Source: JAKAGZ01 sp963748105 (GTDB lineage Bacteria; Bacteroidota; Ignavibacteria; Ignavibacteriales; Ignavibacteriaceae). Taken from it: a stretch of DNA of 64,000 nucleotides. Under the pieces are notes generated by a model. The model made no database searches. It saw nothing but the letters and a program-made list of their open reading frames with translations, and was not told the DNA's origin. A program made the position numbers and the translations under genes. Location: contig CAVVHP010000018.1 of NCBI GenBank assembly GCA_963748105.1, forward strand, positions 1 through 64,000, written 5' to 3'. Positions 18,016 through 27,283 of the stretch are shown piece by piece; within the stretch, counting starts at the first letter, position 1; every line of letters starts with the position of its first letter.

Positions 18016-18043
18016 GTCTGCCGGTCCGGCAGACAGGCCTGTC
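18016..18043. repeat. Nested GC-rich palindromes
   Basis: GTCTGCCGG, a single T, then CCGGCAGAC forms a perfect inverted repeat (18016-18034). It overlaps GACAGGCCTGTC, a perfect 12-base palindrome (18032-18043). The block is strikingly GC-rich for this genome and has no T-run, so it is not an ordinary terminator. It resembles a REP-type dispersed element, but no second copy is visible in the window. Confidence 0.55.
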
Positions 18044-18103
18044 CGATTTCCTCTCTGATAATATTAATTCTGAAATAAAATAATTTAAAACAGACATATA
18101 AAT

Positions 18104-19828
18104 ATGAAAAAAACATTCGAAGAGATCGGGCTGGAAAAGAACGTCTTGCTTGCAATTAATGAATTAGGATTTGAAAACCCGATGCCGGTTCAGGAAGAAG
18201 TTATCCCGATTTTGCTGCAGGGGAAGGGAGATATTGTTGCATTTGCGCAAACAGGAACAGGAAAAACTGCTGCATTTGGATTACCAATAATCCAAAAAAT
18301 TAATACTTCAAACAATCTAACGCAGTTTTTAATTCTTTCGCCAACCAGGGAACTATGCTTACAAATTGCGGACGATCTTTTATCTTTTGCGAAATATACT
18401 CCGGGAGTTAAAATTGCGGCTGTATTTGGCGGCGCGAGTATTGAAAGGCAGATCAAAATGGTTAAAAAAGGTGTGCATATAATTTCGGCAACACCCGGCA
18501 GGTTAATTGATCTGATCAACAGGAGAATTGTAAAATTAAAAAATATTAATACACTTGTTCTGGATGAAGCAGATGAAATGCTGAATATGGGATTCCGGGA
18601 TGAACTTGAGGAAATTCTAAAAGAAACTCCATCTGAAAAAAATACTCTGCTTTTTTCAGCAACAATGCCTAAAGAAGTTAGGGCGATGTCGAAGAATTAT
18701 ATGAAAAACCCGACTGAAATAACAATCGGTAAAATGAATTCGGGGGCAGAAAATATTAAGCATATATGCTACATGGTTCACGCTAAGGACAGGTACCCTG
18801 CATTAAAAAGAATTGTAGATTCCAATCCGGATATTTATGGGATTGTTTTTTGTAGAACAAGAAGAGAAACACAGGAAGTAGCTGAGCAATTGATGAAAGA
18901 TGGTTATGATGCTGATTCACTTCACGGTGATCTTTCTCAGCAACAGAGAGATGCTGTGATGAATAAATTCAGGAGGAAGAATTTGCAGTTGCTTGTAGCA
19001 ACGGACGTAGCCGCACGCGGAATTGACGTAGATAGTTTAACTCATATTATAAATTATAATTTACCCGATGAATCAGAAATTTATACTCATCGTAGTGGAC
19101 GAACGGGAAGAGCAGGCAGGGAAGGCATTTCAATTATAATAACAAATTTAAAAGAGAAGGGAAAAGTTCACCAGATTGAAAAATTAATTAATAAAAAATT
19201 TGATTTTCGTCCTGTACCATCGGGAAAAGATATCTGCGCGACTCAGCTTTTTCATCTTGTTGACAGAATTGAAAAGATTGAAGTAGATGATTCTGAAATA
19301 AATTCCTTTCTTCCGGAAATTCTTAAAAAACTTGAGTGGCTTGACAGGGAAGAATTAATAAAAAAATTCGTATCCGTAGAGTTCAACCGGTTTATAGAAT
19401 ATTATAAAAACCTGCCCGATTTAAATACACCCGAAGGGAAATCCAGACAGAGCCAGATAGGGAGAAACAGGAGTGGATATACCAGATTTTTTATTAATCT
19501 GGGAAGAATGGATGAGTTAAATCCGTCAAAAATTATTGGTATGGTAAATGACTACACCGGAATAAGGAATATTGAAATTGGAGAAATAGAAATACTTAAA
19601 ACTTTTTCATTCTTTGAAGCAGATAGTGAATATACTGACGAAATTTTATCCGGATTTAATGGTAAAAAATTCAAAAGCCGCCAGATAGGTGTGGAAGTTG
19701 CCGGAGATAAAAAGGCCAAAAGCAGAAATAGAGGCAGCAGAAATGGCGGAAGAGAGGTTACTGAGAAAAATTTCAGGAAATCGGGAAAAAAGAAAAGAGA
19801 ATTTAAGAGAGGAAATAAAAAGAAATAG
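18104..19828 (+). CDS. DEAD-box ATP-dependent RNA helicase with C-terminal DbpA-like domain
   Basis: All helicase motifs are present: the Q motif (PMPVQEEVIP), AQTGTGKTAAF, PTRELCLQ, TPGR, DEAD, SAT, VFCRTRRE, ATDVAARGIDV and HRSGRTGRAG. After the two RecA-like domains (about residues 1-370) comes a linker and a DbpA-type RNA-binding domain (RFFINLGRMDELNPSKIIG, about 465-540), then a basic Arg/Lys/Gly tail. The 574-residue layout is that of CsdA/DeaD proteins, which act in ribosome assembly and cold adaptation. It is transcribed in the same direction as the activase gene 91 bases downstream. Confidence 0.94.
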   Translation: MKKTFEEIGLEKNVLLAINELGFENPMPVQEEVIPILLQGKGDIVAFAQTGTGKTAAFGLPIIQKINTSNNLTQFLILSPTRELCLQIADDLLSFAKYTPGVKIAAVFGGASIERQIKMVKKGVHIISATPGRLIDLINRRIVKLKNINTLVLDEADEMLNMGFRDELEEILKETPSEKNTLLFSATMPKEVRAMSKNYMKNPTEITIGKMNSGAENIKHICYMVHAKDRYPALKRIVDSNPDIYGIVFCRTRRETQEVAEQLMKDGYDADSLHGDLSQQQRDAVMNKFRRKNLQLLVATDVAARGIDVDSLTHIINYNLPDESEIYTHRSGRTGRAGREGISIIITNLKEKGKVHQIEKLINKKFDFRPVPSGKDICATQLFHLVDRIEKIEVDDSEINSFLPEILKKLEWLDREELIKKFVSVEFNRFIEYYKNLPDLNTPEGKSRQSQIGRNRSGYTRFFINLGRMDELNPSKIIGMVNDYTGIRNIEIGEIEILKTFSFFEADSEYTDEILSGFNGKKFKSRQIGVEVAGDKKAKSRNRGSRNGGREVTEKNFRKSGKKKREFKRGNKKK

Positions 19829-19919
19829 TGAATCTCTCTTCCTGATCGTAGCCAATTATAAAATTTTTATTTGAATGATTATTATATTTGATAATCTAAA
19901 ATATGGGGAATAAAGGGAA

Positions 19920-20729
19920 TTGGCTAACAAGGGAATAATATTTAACATTAATAAATATGCTGTAAATGACGGACCCGGAATTCGTACGACCATTTTCCTT
20001 AAAGGTTGTCCGCTAAACTGCCAGTGGTGTCATAATCCTGAAAGCAGGGACTCTTCAATTGAGATACCCGCAACAGAGAATCTAAAAAAACTATTAAACC
20101 TACCGTTATCAGAAACTAAAAATGCTATTGGAAGATTGGTTACTACTGACGAATTAATTAAAGAAATTCTAAAAGATATCGTCTTTTATGAGGAATCGGG
20201 CGGTGGAGTCACCTTTTCCGGAGGCGAACCGATGATGCAACCCGAATTCCTATTGAACATGTTGAAAAGATGCAGGGGGAAAGGAATACACACCGCAATT
20301 GACACATCAGGTTATGCAACAACTGATTCATTAAAAAAAATTGCTGAACATACCGACTTGTTTCTTTTTGATTTGAAATTAGCTGACAATAAAGAACATA
20401 TTAAATTTACCGGTGTACCAAACAGGTTGATACATAAAAATCTTTTGGAACTCAATAATCTGGGTAAGCAAATTAGGATTAGAATTCCGCTGATTCCCGG
20501 AATTACGGACACAGAAAAAAATCTTTCCGGAATAAGTAATCTTATCAGGCCATTAAAAAATATTACAAATATCGATATTCTTCCATTTAATGAATTAATC
20601 GATGGTAAATATGCAAGGTTGGAAAAAGACCTTGACCTGAAAAAATTAAAAATGCAAACGGAAGAAGAATTAAAAATAATATCGGGTAAATTTGACGGAC
20701 TCGGATACGAGGTAAGCATCAGAGGATAA
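19920..20729 (+). CDS. Glycyl-radical enzyme activating protein (radical SAM), HypE-like
   Basis: The radical-SAM cluster motif is Cys30-x3-Cys34-x2-Cys37 in FLKGCPLNCQWCHNP, preceded by the activase signature DGPGIRTTIF. The SAM-binding glycines appear as GGGVTFSGGEP. There are no extra cysteines between residues 41 and 90, so the ferredoxin-like insert of many activases is missing, as in PFL activase. At 269 residues it installs the glycyl radical on the enzyme encoded two bases downstream. The start is TTG at 19920; an upstream ATG is out of frame. Confidence 0.93.
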   Translation: MANKGIIFNINKYAVNDGPGIRTTIFLKGCPLNCQWCHNPESRDSSIEIPATENLKKLLNLPLSETKNAIGRLVTTDELIKEILKDIVFYEESGGGVTFSGGEPMMQPEFLLNMLKRCRGKGIHTAIDTSGYATTDSLKKIAEHTDLFLFDLKLADNKEHIKFTGVPNRLIHKNLLELNNLGKQIRIRIPLIPGITDTEKNLSGISNLIRPLKNITNIDILPFNELIDGKYARLEKDLDLKKLKMQTEEELKIISGKFDGLGYEVSIRG

Positions 20730-20731
20730 TT

Positions 20732-23095
20732 ATGAATGAACGGATAAAAAAACTCAGAGAACAATCACTAAATACAGTTACAACCTTATCTCACGAAAGG
20801 GCAATGCTTGTTACAGAATTTTATAAAACCGGTGAGGCAGAGAAAGTTTCTATCCCTGTCAGCCGGGCTCTTTGTTTTAAATATATACTCGAAAATAAAG
20901 CACTTTGTATAAACGAAGGGGAACTGATTGTAGGGGAAAGAGGTCCTGCACCTAAAGCAACGCCCACTTATCCTGAAATTTGTATCCACTCGGGAAATGA
21001 TCTTGATATCCTGCACAACAGAGAGAAAGTTTCATTCAAATCAGGTCAAGCGACAAGGAAAGCTTTTAAGGATGTAATAACACCTTTCTGGCAAGGCAAA
21101 TCAATCCGTGATAAAATATTTGCAGAAGTAGATTCAGAATGGAAAGATTGTTTTGAGGCAGGCATTTTCACGGAGTTTATGGAACAGCGCGCTCCCGGCC
21201 ATACTGTACTTGATAATAAAATTTATAATAAAGGCTTACTTGAATTTAAAAGGGATATTGAAAACAGTATTAAAGGTCTGGACTTTTACAGTGATGCCGA
21301 TGCATTGAATAAAAGGGAAGAATTAAAAGCAATGACAATTGCGGCAGATGCAATAATAAAATTTGCAGAAAGATATTCCCAAAAAGCATATGCACTTGCT
21401 GAAAAAGAAAATAATCCAGTCAGGAAAAAAGAACTGGAAATGATTTCTGATATTTGCAAAAAAGTGCCTGCAAATAAACCTGAAACACTACATGAAGCCT
21501 TACAATATTACTGGTTTATACATCTTGGTGTTATTACAGAATTAAATACCTGGGATTCATTTAATCCCGGCAGATTGGACCAACACCTCGCTCCTTTTTA
21601 CAAAAAGGATATCGTGGAAGGAAGGCTTACTCCTGATTCGGCAAAGGAACTGCTCCAAGCATTCTGGATAAAATTTAATAATCAGCCGGCGCCTCCCAAG
21701 GTTGGAGTAACCGCACAGGAAAGCAATACCTACACTGATTTTTGTTTAATCAATATGGGCGGACTAACGGAATCCGGTGATGATGCTGTAAATGAGTTTT
21801 CATATTTGTTATTGGACGTAATTGAGGAAATGAGATTATTGCAACCGAGTTCGATGATACAGGTAAGTAAGAAAAACCCTGATCAGTTCATTAAACGTGC
21901 TTTAAAAATTATCAAAACCGGATACGGACAGCCTTCAATATTTAATTCGGATTCTATTGTGCAGGAACTTGTACGTCAGGGTAAATCCATTATCGATGCG
22001 AGAAATGGGGGCGCGAGTGGTTGTGTAGAAGCAGGTGCCTTTGGGAAGGAGAGTTTCATATTAACAGGATATTTTAATTTAGTTAAAGTTTTGGAAATTA
22101 CTCTTAACAACGGGATAGATCCACGAACGAATAAAAAAATCGGTATTGAATCCGGCGATCCGGCTGAATTCAAAGTATTTAGTGAATTATTCGATGCATA
22201 TGTTAAGCAGCTTAATTATTTCATAGATATAAAAATAAAAGGCAATATTATAATCGAGAGATTATATGCCCGGTATCTTCCTGCTCCATTTTTGTCAATT
22301 CTTGTTGACGATTGCATCAAGAAAGGAAAAGATTATAACGATGGCGGCGCAAGGTATAATTCTTCCTATGTGCAAGGAGTGGGAATTGGAAATTTAACTG
22401 ATTCATTTTCATCGATTAAGTATCACGTGTTTGATAAGAAAAATTTATCAATGCAGGAGTTCCTTACTAATTTAAAGAAGAATTTTTCCAAGAATAATGA
22501 TCTGCGCCAGCTAATTCTTGGCGACACTCCGAAATATGGAAATGACGATGACTATGCTGATGAAATATTGAAAGATATTTTTGAGGCATTTTTCAAATCT
22601 GTTGACGGGCGACCAAATACTAAAGGGGGACATTACAGGATAAATCTTCTGCCGACAACATCACACGTTTATTTTGGAAGCGTAATTGGTGCAACACCGG
22701 ACGGAAGATTTGCGGGCGAACCTTTATCAGAAGGGATTTCACCGGTTCAGGGAGCAGATGTGAACGGACCAACGGCTGTAATAAAATCAGCTGCGAAAAT
22801 AGATCATTTGCGGACAGGGGGTACACTGTTAAATCAAAAATTTGCTCCGCAATTAATGGAAACTGATAGTGGGATTGAAAAGGTTGCTAAACTTATCAGA
22901 TCTTATTTCAGGATGGACGGACATCATATTCAATTCAATGTTGTTAAGGCAGAGACCTTGCGTAAGGCACAAAGGGAACCGGAAAAATATCGTGACCTTA
23001 TTGTAAGAGTTGCAGGTTACAGTGATTACTTTGTTGATCTTACGCCAGAATTACAAAACGAAATTATTAATAGAACTGAGCAGAGTCTCAATTAA
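20732..23095 (+). CDS. hypD: Glycyl-radical dehydratase, probable trans-4-hydroxy-L-proline dehydratase
   Basis: The radical cysteine is Cys431 in GGASGCVEAGAFG and the radical glycine is Gly762 in RVAGYSDYF. The GCVE motif marks dehydratases and lyases rather than pyruvate formate-lyase. Active-site residues that I recall for Clostridioides difficile HypD (Phe152, His160, Ser334, Asp339, Phe340, Cys434, Glu436, Tyr450, Thr645, Gly765) are all present here three positions earlier (F149, H157, S331, D336, F337, C431, E433, Y447, T642, G762). Known product of that enzyme is pyrroline-5-carboxylate. Length 787 fits. No proC is nearby. The symbol follows Hyp dehydratase usage, not the hydrogenase gene hypD. 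Confidence 0.88.
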   Translation: MNERIKKLREQSLNTVTTLSHERAMLVTEFYKTGEAEKVSIPVSRALCFKYILENKALCINEGELIVGERGPAPKATPTYPEICIHSGNDLDILHNREKVSFKSGQATRKAFKDVITPFWQGKSIRDKIFAEVDSEWKDCFEAGIFTEFMEQRAPGHTVLDNKIYNKGLLEFKRDIENSIKGLDFYSDADALNKREELKAMTIAADAIIKFAERYSQKAYALAEKENNPVRKKELEMISDICKKVPANKPETLHEALQYYWFIHLGVITELNTWDSFNPGRLDQHLAPFYKKDIVEGRLTPDSAKELLQAFWIKFNNQPAPPKVGVTAQESNTYTDFCLINMGGLTESGDDAVNEFSYLLLDVIEEMRLLQPSSMIQVSKKNPDQFIKRALKIIKTGYGQPSIFNSDSIVQELVRQGKSIIDARNGGASGCVEAGAFGKESFILTGYFNLVKVLEITLNNGIDPRTNKKIGIESGDPAEFKVFSELFDAYVKQLNYFIDIKIKGNIIIERLYARYLPAPFLSILVDDCIKKGKDYNDGGARYNSSYVQGVGIGNLTDSFSSIKYHVFDKKNLSMQEFLTNLKKNFSKNNDLRQLILGDTPKYGNDDDYADEILKDIFEAFFKSVDGRPNTKGGHYRINLLPTTSHVYFGSVIGATPDGRFAGEPLSEGISPVQGADVNGPTAVIKSAAKIDHLRTGGTLLNQKFAPQLMETDSGIEKVAKLIRSYFRMDGHHIQFNVVKAETLRKAQREPEKYRDLIVRVAGYSDYFVDLTPELQNEIINRTEQSLN

Positions 23096-23134
23096 AATCT
23101 TAGATTTATTTATAATTAAACAGGGGAGAAAATT

Positions 23135-23629
23135 ATGCATGAGAAAAGTATAAAATTATTAAACAAGGCAGTTGCTGATGAATTACACGCCGTACATCAG
23201 TATATGTATTTTCATTTTCATTGTGATGACCAGGGATATGATTTGCTAGCAAATCTTTTTAAAATGACTGCAATTGCAGAAATGTTACACGTTGAAAGAC
23301 TTGCTGAAAGAATATTGTTTCTGAAAGGGGATGTGGAAATGGTTGTTGGTGCTGAGGTTGAAAAAATTCACGGTGTAAAAGAAATGCTGCAGAAGGCATC
23401 AAAAATGGAAGAAGATAGCGCCAAAGAATATAATCAGTGGGCAAATGAATGTTCAGCAAACGCAGATTCAGTTTCAAAACAATTGTTTGAAAATCTGGTT
23501 GTTGAAGAAGAAACACATTATGATAAATACGATACTGAACTTGAAAATCTTAAGAAATTCGGTGACAGGTACCTCGCTTTACAATCAATAGAAAGAAGTA
23601 AGGGACAAAATTCTGGCACACCTGCCTAA
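23135..23629 (+). CDS. Bacterioferritin-like ferritin
   Basis: The 164-residue four-helix protein carries the two ferroxidase half-sites: ADELHAVHQY (Glu16) with AEMLHVERLAERILFLKG, and VVEEETHYDKYD near residue 130. This is the bacterioferritin pattern for storing and detoxifying iron in the cytosol. The usual haem-binding methionine lies close to the AEMLH segment, but haem binding cannot be assured. GGGGAG precedes the ATG, and a strong terminator follows. The neighbouring glycyl-radical genes make an oxygen/iron protective role plausible. Confidence 0.9.
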   Translation: MHEKSIKLLNKAVADELHAVHQYMYFHFHCDDQGYDLLANLFKMTAIAEMLHVERLAERILFLKGDVEMVVGAEVEKIHGVKEMLQKASKMEEDSAKEYNQWANECSANADSVSKQLFENLVVEEETHYDKYDTELENLKKFGDRYLALQSIERSKGQNSGTPA

Positions 23630-23639
23630 GTTATTCCGA

Positions 23640-23674
23640 AGTGCCCTGGCTTTTATTCAGGGCACTCTTTCTTT
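23640..23674 (+). terminator. Terminator after the bacterioferritin-like gene
   Basis: AGTGCCCTG pairs perfectly with CAGGGCACT around a nine-base loop, followed by a T-rich CTTTCTTT. Confidence 0.85.
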
Positions 23675-23791
23675 GTTTGCCATATCCAGCCAATTCTCTC
23701 CGTTCATCATAATTATGTCTCTTATTAAATAAAAATTGATGCAGTTAATGTTGTTTATGAATACTTTACATGTAGAATTGCGGGAATATTT

Positions 23792-24415
23792 ATGTCAGAA
23801 ATGGATTATTCAAAATTTACTTTGCAGGAATTGTATGATATATATCGTACAATTGATAATGACGCTGAACCCGAAAAGGCCAAAATCCTTTTTAAAGAAA
23901 TTGAAAATAAAGAAAAGGAAAAAGCAGGGCCGTTTGAAGGTAAATTAGCAACCCGTGGCTTAAGGCTGATTGCATTCTTAGTTGACTTAGGAATAGTCTG
24001 GATTATATCTACTTTTGCCTTCAGGTATTTGTATGGCAGCTTTTTCACAATAGATTTTCGCAGAATATTTTCAGCGGATGGCCAGTACATTGAGTTTATA
24101 TTTTTTATTCTAGTCGGATTTACTATTTTAATTTATCTTATGGTAAACGGCTACTACCTTTATAAGTATGGGCAGACAGTAGGCAAAAAAATTATCGGAA
24201 TAAAAATTACAGATAAAGACTGCAATGTTCCTCCACTTTCCAAAACTTACCTTGTTAGATTTTTTATCCCAGCTGTAGTTTCATCATTCCCTGTATTTGG
24301 CATTATAATCTGGTTTGTTGATTCGCTATTTATTTTCGGTAAAAATAAAAAATGTCTCCACGATCATATTGCAGAAACCAGGGTAGTTTTTGTCGGGGAT
24401 GAAATTTATTTCTAA
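23792..24415 (+). CDS. RDD family membrane protein
   Basis: The N-terminal 50 residues are charged and probably coiled (KAKILFKEIENKEKEK). The RDD domain begins at ATRGLRLIAFLVDLGIVW, with the Arg and Asp of the family, and continues through three membrane segments with the conserved QTVGKKIIGIKI motif. Some RDD proteins are Na+/H+ antiporters, but the substrate is unknown here. I chose the ATG at 23792; an overlapping frame upstream is a shadow. Monocistronic as far as visible. Confidence 0.85.
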   Translation: MSEMDYSKFTLQELYDIYRTIDNDAEPEKAKILFKEIENKEKEKAGPFEGKLATRGLRLIAFLVDLGIVWIISTFAFRYLYGSFFTIDFRRIFSADGQYIEFIFFILVGFTILIYLMVNGYYLYKYGQTVGKKIIGIKITDKDCNVPPLSKTYLVRFFIPAVVSSFPVFGIIIWFVDSLFIFGKNKKCLHDHIAETRVVFVGDEIYF

Positions 24416-24483
24416 TAGTTTAATCTGTTACTAATATTTTGTAGCTTTCTTTCCAGTAAAAACAATACCCACCTGAAAACCGA

Positions 24484-25392
24484 ATGAAAAAAATATTATC
24501 TAAGGTTGTTATACTAATTACATTATTTTGTATTACAATTAATTTTGCCAACGCACAGGATATAAAAACTAAAGTAATAATACTGGGAAGCGGAACCCCT
24601 TATCCGAGCCCTTCAAATTCAGGACCTGCAACAGCGGTTGTATATGGTAAACGTGTCTTTTTATTTGACGCAGGTGCCGGTGTCATGAGGCAGATTAATG
24701 CTGCCAAACTCCCGATTAGCGGCCCTGAAGCTACTTTTATTACCCATCTTCACAGTGACCATACTCTCGGTTATCCGGATCTTATACTAACCACCTGGAT
24801 TATGAGGCGCGTAAAACATTTGCAGGTATATGGCCCACATGGACTGAAAAGAATGACAGGTCTTTTGCTTAAAGCCTATTCTGAAGATATAAAAGTAAGA
24901 ATTGAAGGCCTGGAAAAGGAATTGCCGGATACCTACAAAGTTGACGTTCATGAAATTACAAAGGGAGTTGTTTACGATAGCGGTGGAGTAAAAATAACCG
25001 CAATACCCGTTTTGCATGGAAACTGGAAAGAAGCGTTTGGCTACAGGATAGATACTCCGGACATGTCCATAGTTATTTCGGGTGATACAAGGCCCTGTGA
25101 CTCAATTATAGAAGCCTCAAAAGGTGTTGATGTTCTTGTTCACGAAGTTTATGCCGGTGCAAAAGTGAAACCTGAAAATCGGCCTGGAGGAAAATATTGG
25201 CCGCAATATTGCAGAGAATTCCATACCTCAGATATTGAACTGGGAAAAATTGCTCAGAAAAGTAATCCGAAAACCTTAATAATGACGCATATTATAAGAA
25301 TGGGTGCTACTGATCAAGAATTAATAGGCGCAGTTAGGAAAGGCGGTTACAAAGGAAATATAATTGTTGGCAAAGATTTAAAGGTATATTAA
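24484..25392 (+). CDS. Exported MBL-fold metallo-hydrolase
   Basis: A signal peptide ending in FANAQ (about residue 25) directs this 302-residue protein out of the cytosol. The metallo-beta-lactamase fold follows: LGSGTPYPSPS, the metal motif THLHSDHTLG (HxHxDH), a late His in VLHGNWKEAFGYR, and ISGDTRP. Sequence style is closest to ribonuclease Z/arylsulfatase-like MBL proteins, but export argues against tRNA processing. The substrate is unknown. It stands alone, 95 bases before purC. Confidence 0.87.
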   Translation: MKKILSKVVILITLFCITINFANAQDIKTKVIILGSGTPYPSPSNSGPATAVVYGKRVFLFDAGAGVMRQINAAKLPISGPEATFITHLHSDHTLGYPDLILTTWIMRRVKHLQVYGPHGLKRMTGLLLKAYSEDIKVRIEGLEKELPDTYKVDVHEITKGVVYDSGGVKITAIPVLHGNWKEAFGYRIDTPDMSIVISGDTRPCDSIIEASKGVDVLVHEVYAGAKVKPENRPGGKYWPQYCREFHTSDIELGKIAQKSNPKTLIMTHIIRMGATDQELIGAVRKGGYKGNIIVGKDLKVY

Positions 25393-25487
25393 AATTTTGA
25401 GCTAAGCAAAAATTGATTTTTCCCATTTCTTTATTGTATTCTCAAGCCACCATTTATATATTTGTCAATAAACTTTCGGAAGAGCCA

Positions 25488-26384
25488 ATGAATCCCAAAA
25501 TAATCCTAGAAACCAGCTTTCCAGATTTAAAATTCGCCAAAAGAGGGAAGGTTAGAGATGTTTATGATGTTGGGGAATATTATTTGATAATTTCAACTGA
25601 CAGGCTTTCTGCGTTCGATGTTATAATGTCGCAGGGAATTCCCAATAAGGGAAAAGTTCTTACTAAAATTTCCGAATTCTGGTTTAACGAGACCAGAAAT
25701 ATTGTACCTAATCACGTAGTAAGCACTTTTGTGGACGAATATCCATTGGAATGCAGAAAATATAAAGAAGAGATTGAAGGCCGGTCAATGCTTGTTAAAA
25801 AGGCGGAGGTTATCCCAATTGAGTGCATTGTAAGGGGATATATTTCGGGCTCGGGCTGGAATGATTATAAGAAAACCGGTCAAATTTCAGGAATAGATTT
25901 ACCTTCAAATCTGCAGGAATCACAAAAACTTCCGGAACCAATTTTTACTCCATCTACAAAGGCGGAAATTGGAGATCACGATGAAAATATTTCGATTGAT
26001 CAGGCAGAAAAAATAATAGACAAGGAATCACTAAAAGAAGTTAAAAAAGCTACGCTGGATGTTTATAATCATGCTTCAAATTATGCGCTAAAAAAAGGAA
26101 TTATAATAGCAGATACAAAAATGGAATTCGGATTAATTGATGATGAAGTAATTCTGGTTGATGAACTTTTAACCCCGGATTCCTCAAGATTCTGGCCTGA
26201 AGAATCTTACAAGGTAGGGGAGACACAGCAAAGTTATGACAAACAATTTGTAAGAAATTTCCTGCTTTCGATTAATTTTAATAAACAGCCACCCCCGCCT
26301 CATTTGCCTGAGGAAATTATACAAAAGACCAGTGAAAAGTATCTTGAAGTTTTATACAAGCTGACGGGAGAAAAATTACTCTGA
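25488..26384 (+). CDS. purC: Phosphoribosylaminoimidazolesuccinocarboxamide synthase
   Basis: PurC joins aspartate to CAIR in purine synthesis. All family motifs are intact: KRGKVRDVYDVG, STDRLSAFDVIM, VIPIECIVRGYISGSGW, KMEFGLIDDEVILVDELLTP and the Asp-Ser-Arg that follows. The 298-residue length is that of the longer PurC type shared with yeast. A TTG-initiated extension to 25413 has no match; the ATG at 25488 has GGAAGAG upstream and begins at the usual place. It contrasts with the degenerate paralog at 2727-3425. Confidence 0.95.
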   Translation: MNPKIILETSFPDLKFAKRGKVRDVYDVGEYYLIISTDRLSAFDVIMSQGIPNKGKVLTKISEFWFNETRNIVPNHVVSTFVDEYPLECRKYKEEIEGRSMLVKKAEVIPIECIVRGYISGSGWNDYKKTGQISGIDLPSNLQESQKLPEPIFTPSTKAEIGDHDENISIDQAEKIIDKESLKEVKKATLDVYNHASNYALKKGIIIADTKMEFGLIDDEVILVDELLTPDSSRFWPEESYKVGETQQSYDKQFVRNFLLSINFNKQPPPPHLPEEIIQKTSEKYLEVLYKLTGEKLL

Positions 26385-26680
26385 TGAATCCTGTTCGGAT
26401 AAAAGTAAAACAGAATGTTGATATATCAATTATGTGGGATGATGGAAGCAGATCAGTAATATCCCTTGAAAAATTAAGGAATCTTTGTCCATGTGCAAGC
26501 TGCATAACTTCGCGGGAAAAAAGGGGCAAAAACTATCTCCCGATTTATAATGGAAATCAGAAAAGAATAGCTTCAGTTAATCAGATCGGTAGTTATGCTA
26601 TTCAGGTTGCCTGGGAGGATGGGCATAATCAGGGAATATACGAGTACCCTTTCCTTAAAAATTTAGCAGAAGACAGATAA
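26384..26680 (+). CDS. DUF971 family protein
   Basis: The 98-residue protein has the DUF971 pattern also found at the N-terminus of gamma-butyrobetaine hydroxylase: IMWDDGSRSVISLEKLRNLC, CPCASC and GSYAIQVAWEDGHNQGIYEY. The Cys pair plus a His suggests metal binding, and related proteins have been linked to iron-sulfur carriers. The precise role is unknown. It overlaps purC (TGATG) and is followed closely by pgsA. Confidence 0.88.
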   Translation: MNPVRIKVKQNVDISIMWDDGSRSVISLEKLRNLCPCASCITSREKRGKNYLPIYNGNQKRIASVNQIGSYAIQVAWEDGHNQGIYEYPFLKNLAEDR

Positions 26681-26686
26681 TTATAA

Positions 26687-27283
26687 ATGGTATTACCTAA
26701 CCAGCTAACAGTTTTACGAATTATACTTACCCCGGTATTTCTGTTTCTTTTTCTTTCAGAAAATCCATTGCTGAAACAGATTTCTCTTGCTGTATTCATT
26801 ATTGCAGCCCTTACGGATTGGTACGATGGATGGCTTGCAAGAAAATTTAATTACATTACCAGCTGGGGTAAGTTTTGGGATCCGCTGGCGGATAAAATAC
26901 TAACTTCAGCGGCTTTTATTGGATTTGTAATTCTAAATCTTATTCCTCTATGGATGGTAATAATTATAATTGTACGTGATCTTATCATAACTACACTTAG
27001 AGCTTATGCCGACTATAAAGGGAGATCATTTCCCACAAGTTATTACGCAAAATGGAAAACCCTGCTGCAAATGGCATTTCTCTACTATCTTTTGGTAGTT
27101 TATGTTGGCAAATATACTGTTCAGATTTACACAGGACACGAAAGAACATTTTCAGTTTTAATGGATGACAAACTAATATATTTCACTATGCTGTTTATTA
27201 CGGCTATCACATTTCACTCGGGCATTACTTACCTGTACAAGAACAGACATTTAGTTTTTAAGCTATTTAATAATGAAACTTAA
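26687..27283 (+). CDS. pgsA: CDP-diacylglycerol--glycerol-3-phosphate 3-phosphatidyltransferase
   Basis: PgsA makes phosphatidylglycerol phosphate in the cytoplasmic membrane. The CDP-alcohol motif is complete in DWYDGWLARKFNYITSWGKF followed by DPLADK (DGx2ARx8Gx3Dx3D). The N-terminus LPNQLTVLRI and multiple hydrophobic helices match the 198-residue family. It overlaps pgpA by 11 bases, so the two successive steps of phosphatidylglycerol synthesis are coupled. Confidence 0.95.
   Translation: MVLPNQLTVLRIILTPVFLFLFLSENPLLKQISLAVFIIAALTDWYDGWLARKFNYITSWGKFWDPLADKILTSAAFIGFVILNLIPLWMVIIIIVRDLIITTLRAYADYKGRSFPTSYYAKWKTLLQMAFLYYLLVVYVGKYTVQIYTGHERTFSVLMDDKLIYFTMLFITAITFHSGITYLYKNRHLVFKLFNNET

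Noticed and set aside
20732..23095. Pyruvate formate-lyase assignment for the glycyl-radical enzyme
   Set aside because: PFL has a Cys-Cys pair at the active site; here a single Cys in GCVE and other residues match hydroxyproline dehydratase.
23736..23948. 70-codon plus-strand frame before the RDD gene
   Set aside because: Overlaps the RDD gene in another frame and has no protein-like composition.
25413..25487. TTG-initiated extension of purC
   Set aside because: The ATG at 25488 gives the normal PurC start and has a ribosome site.
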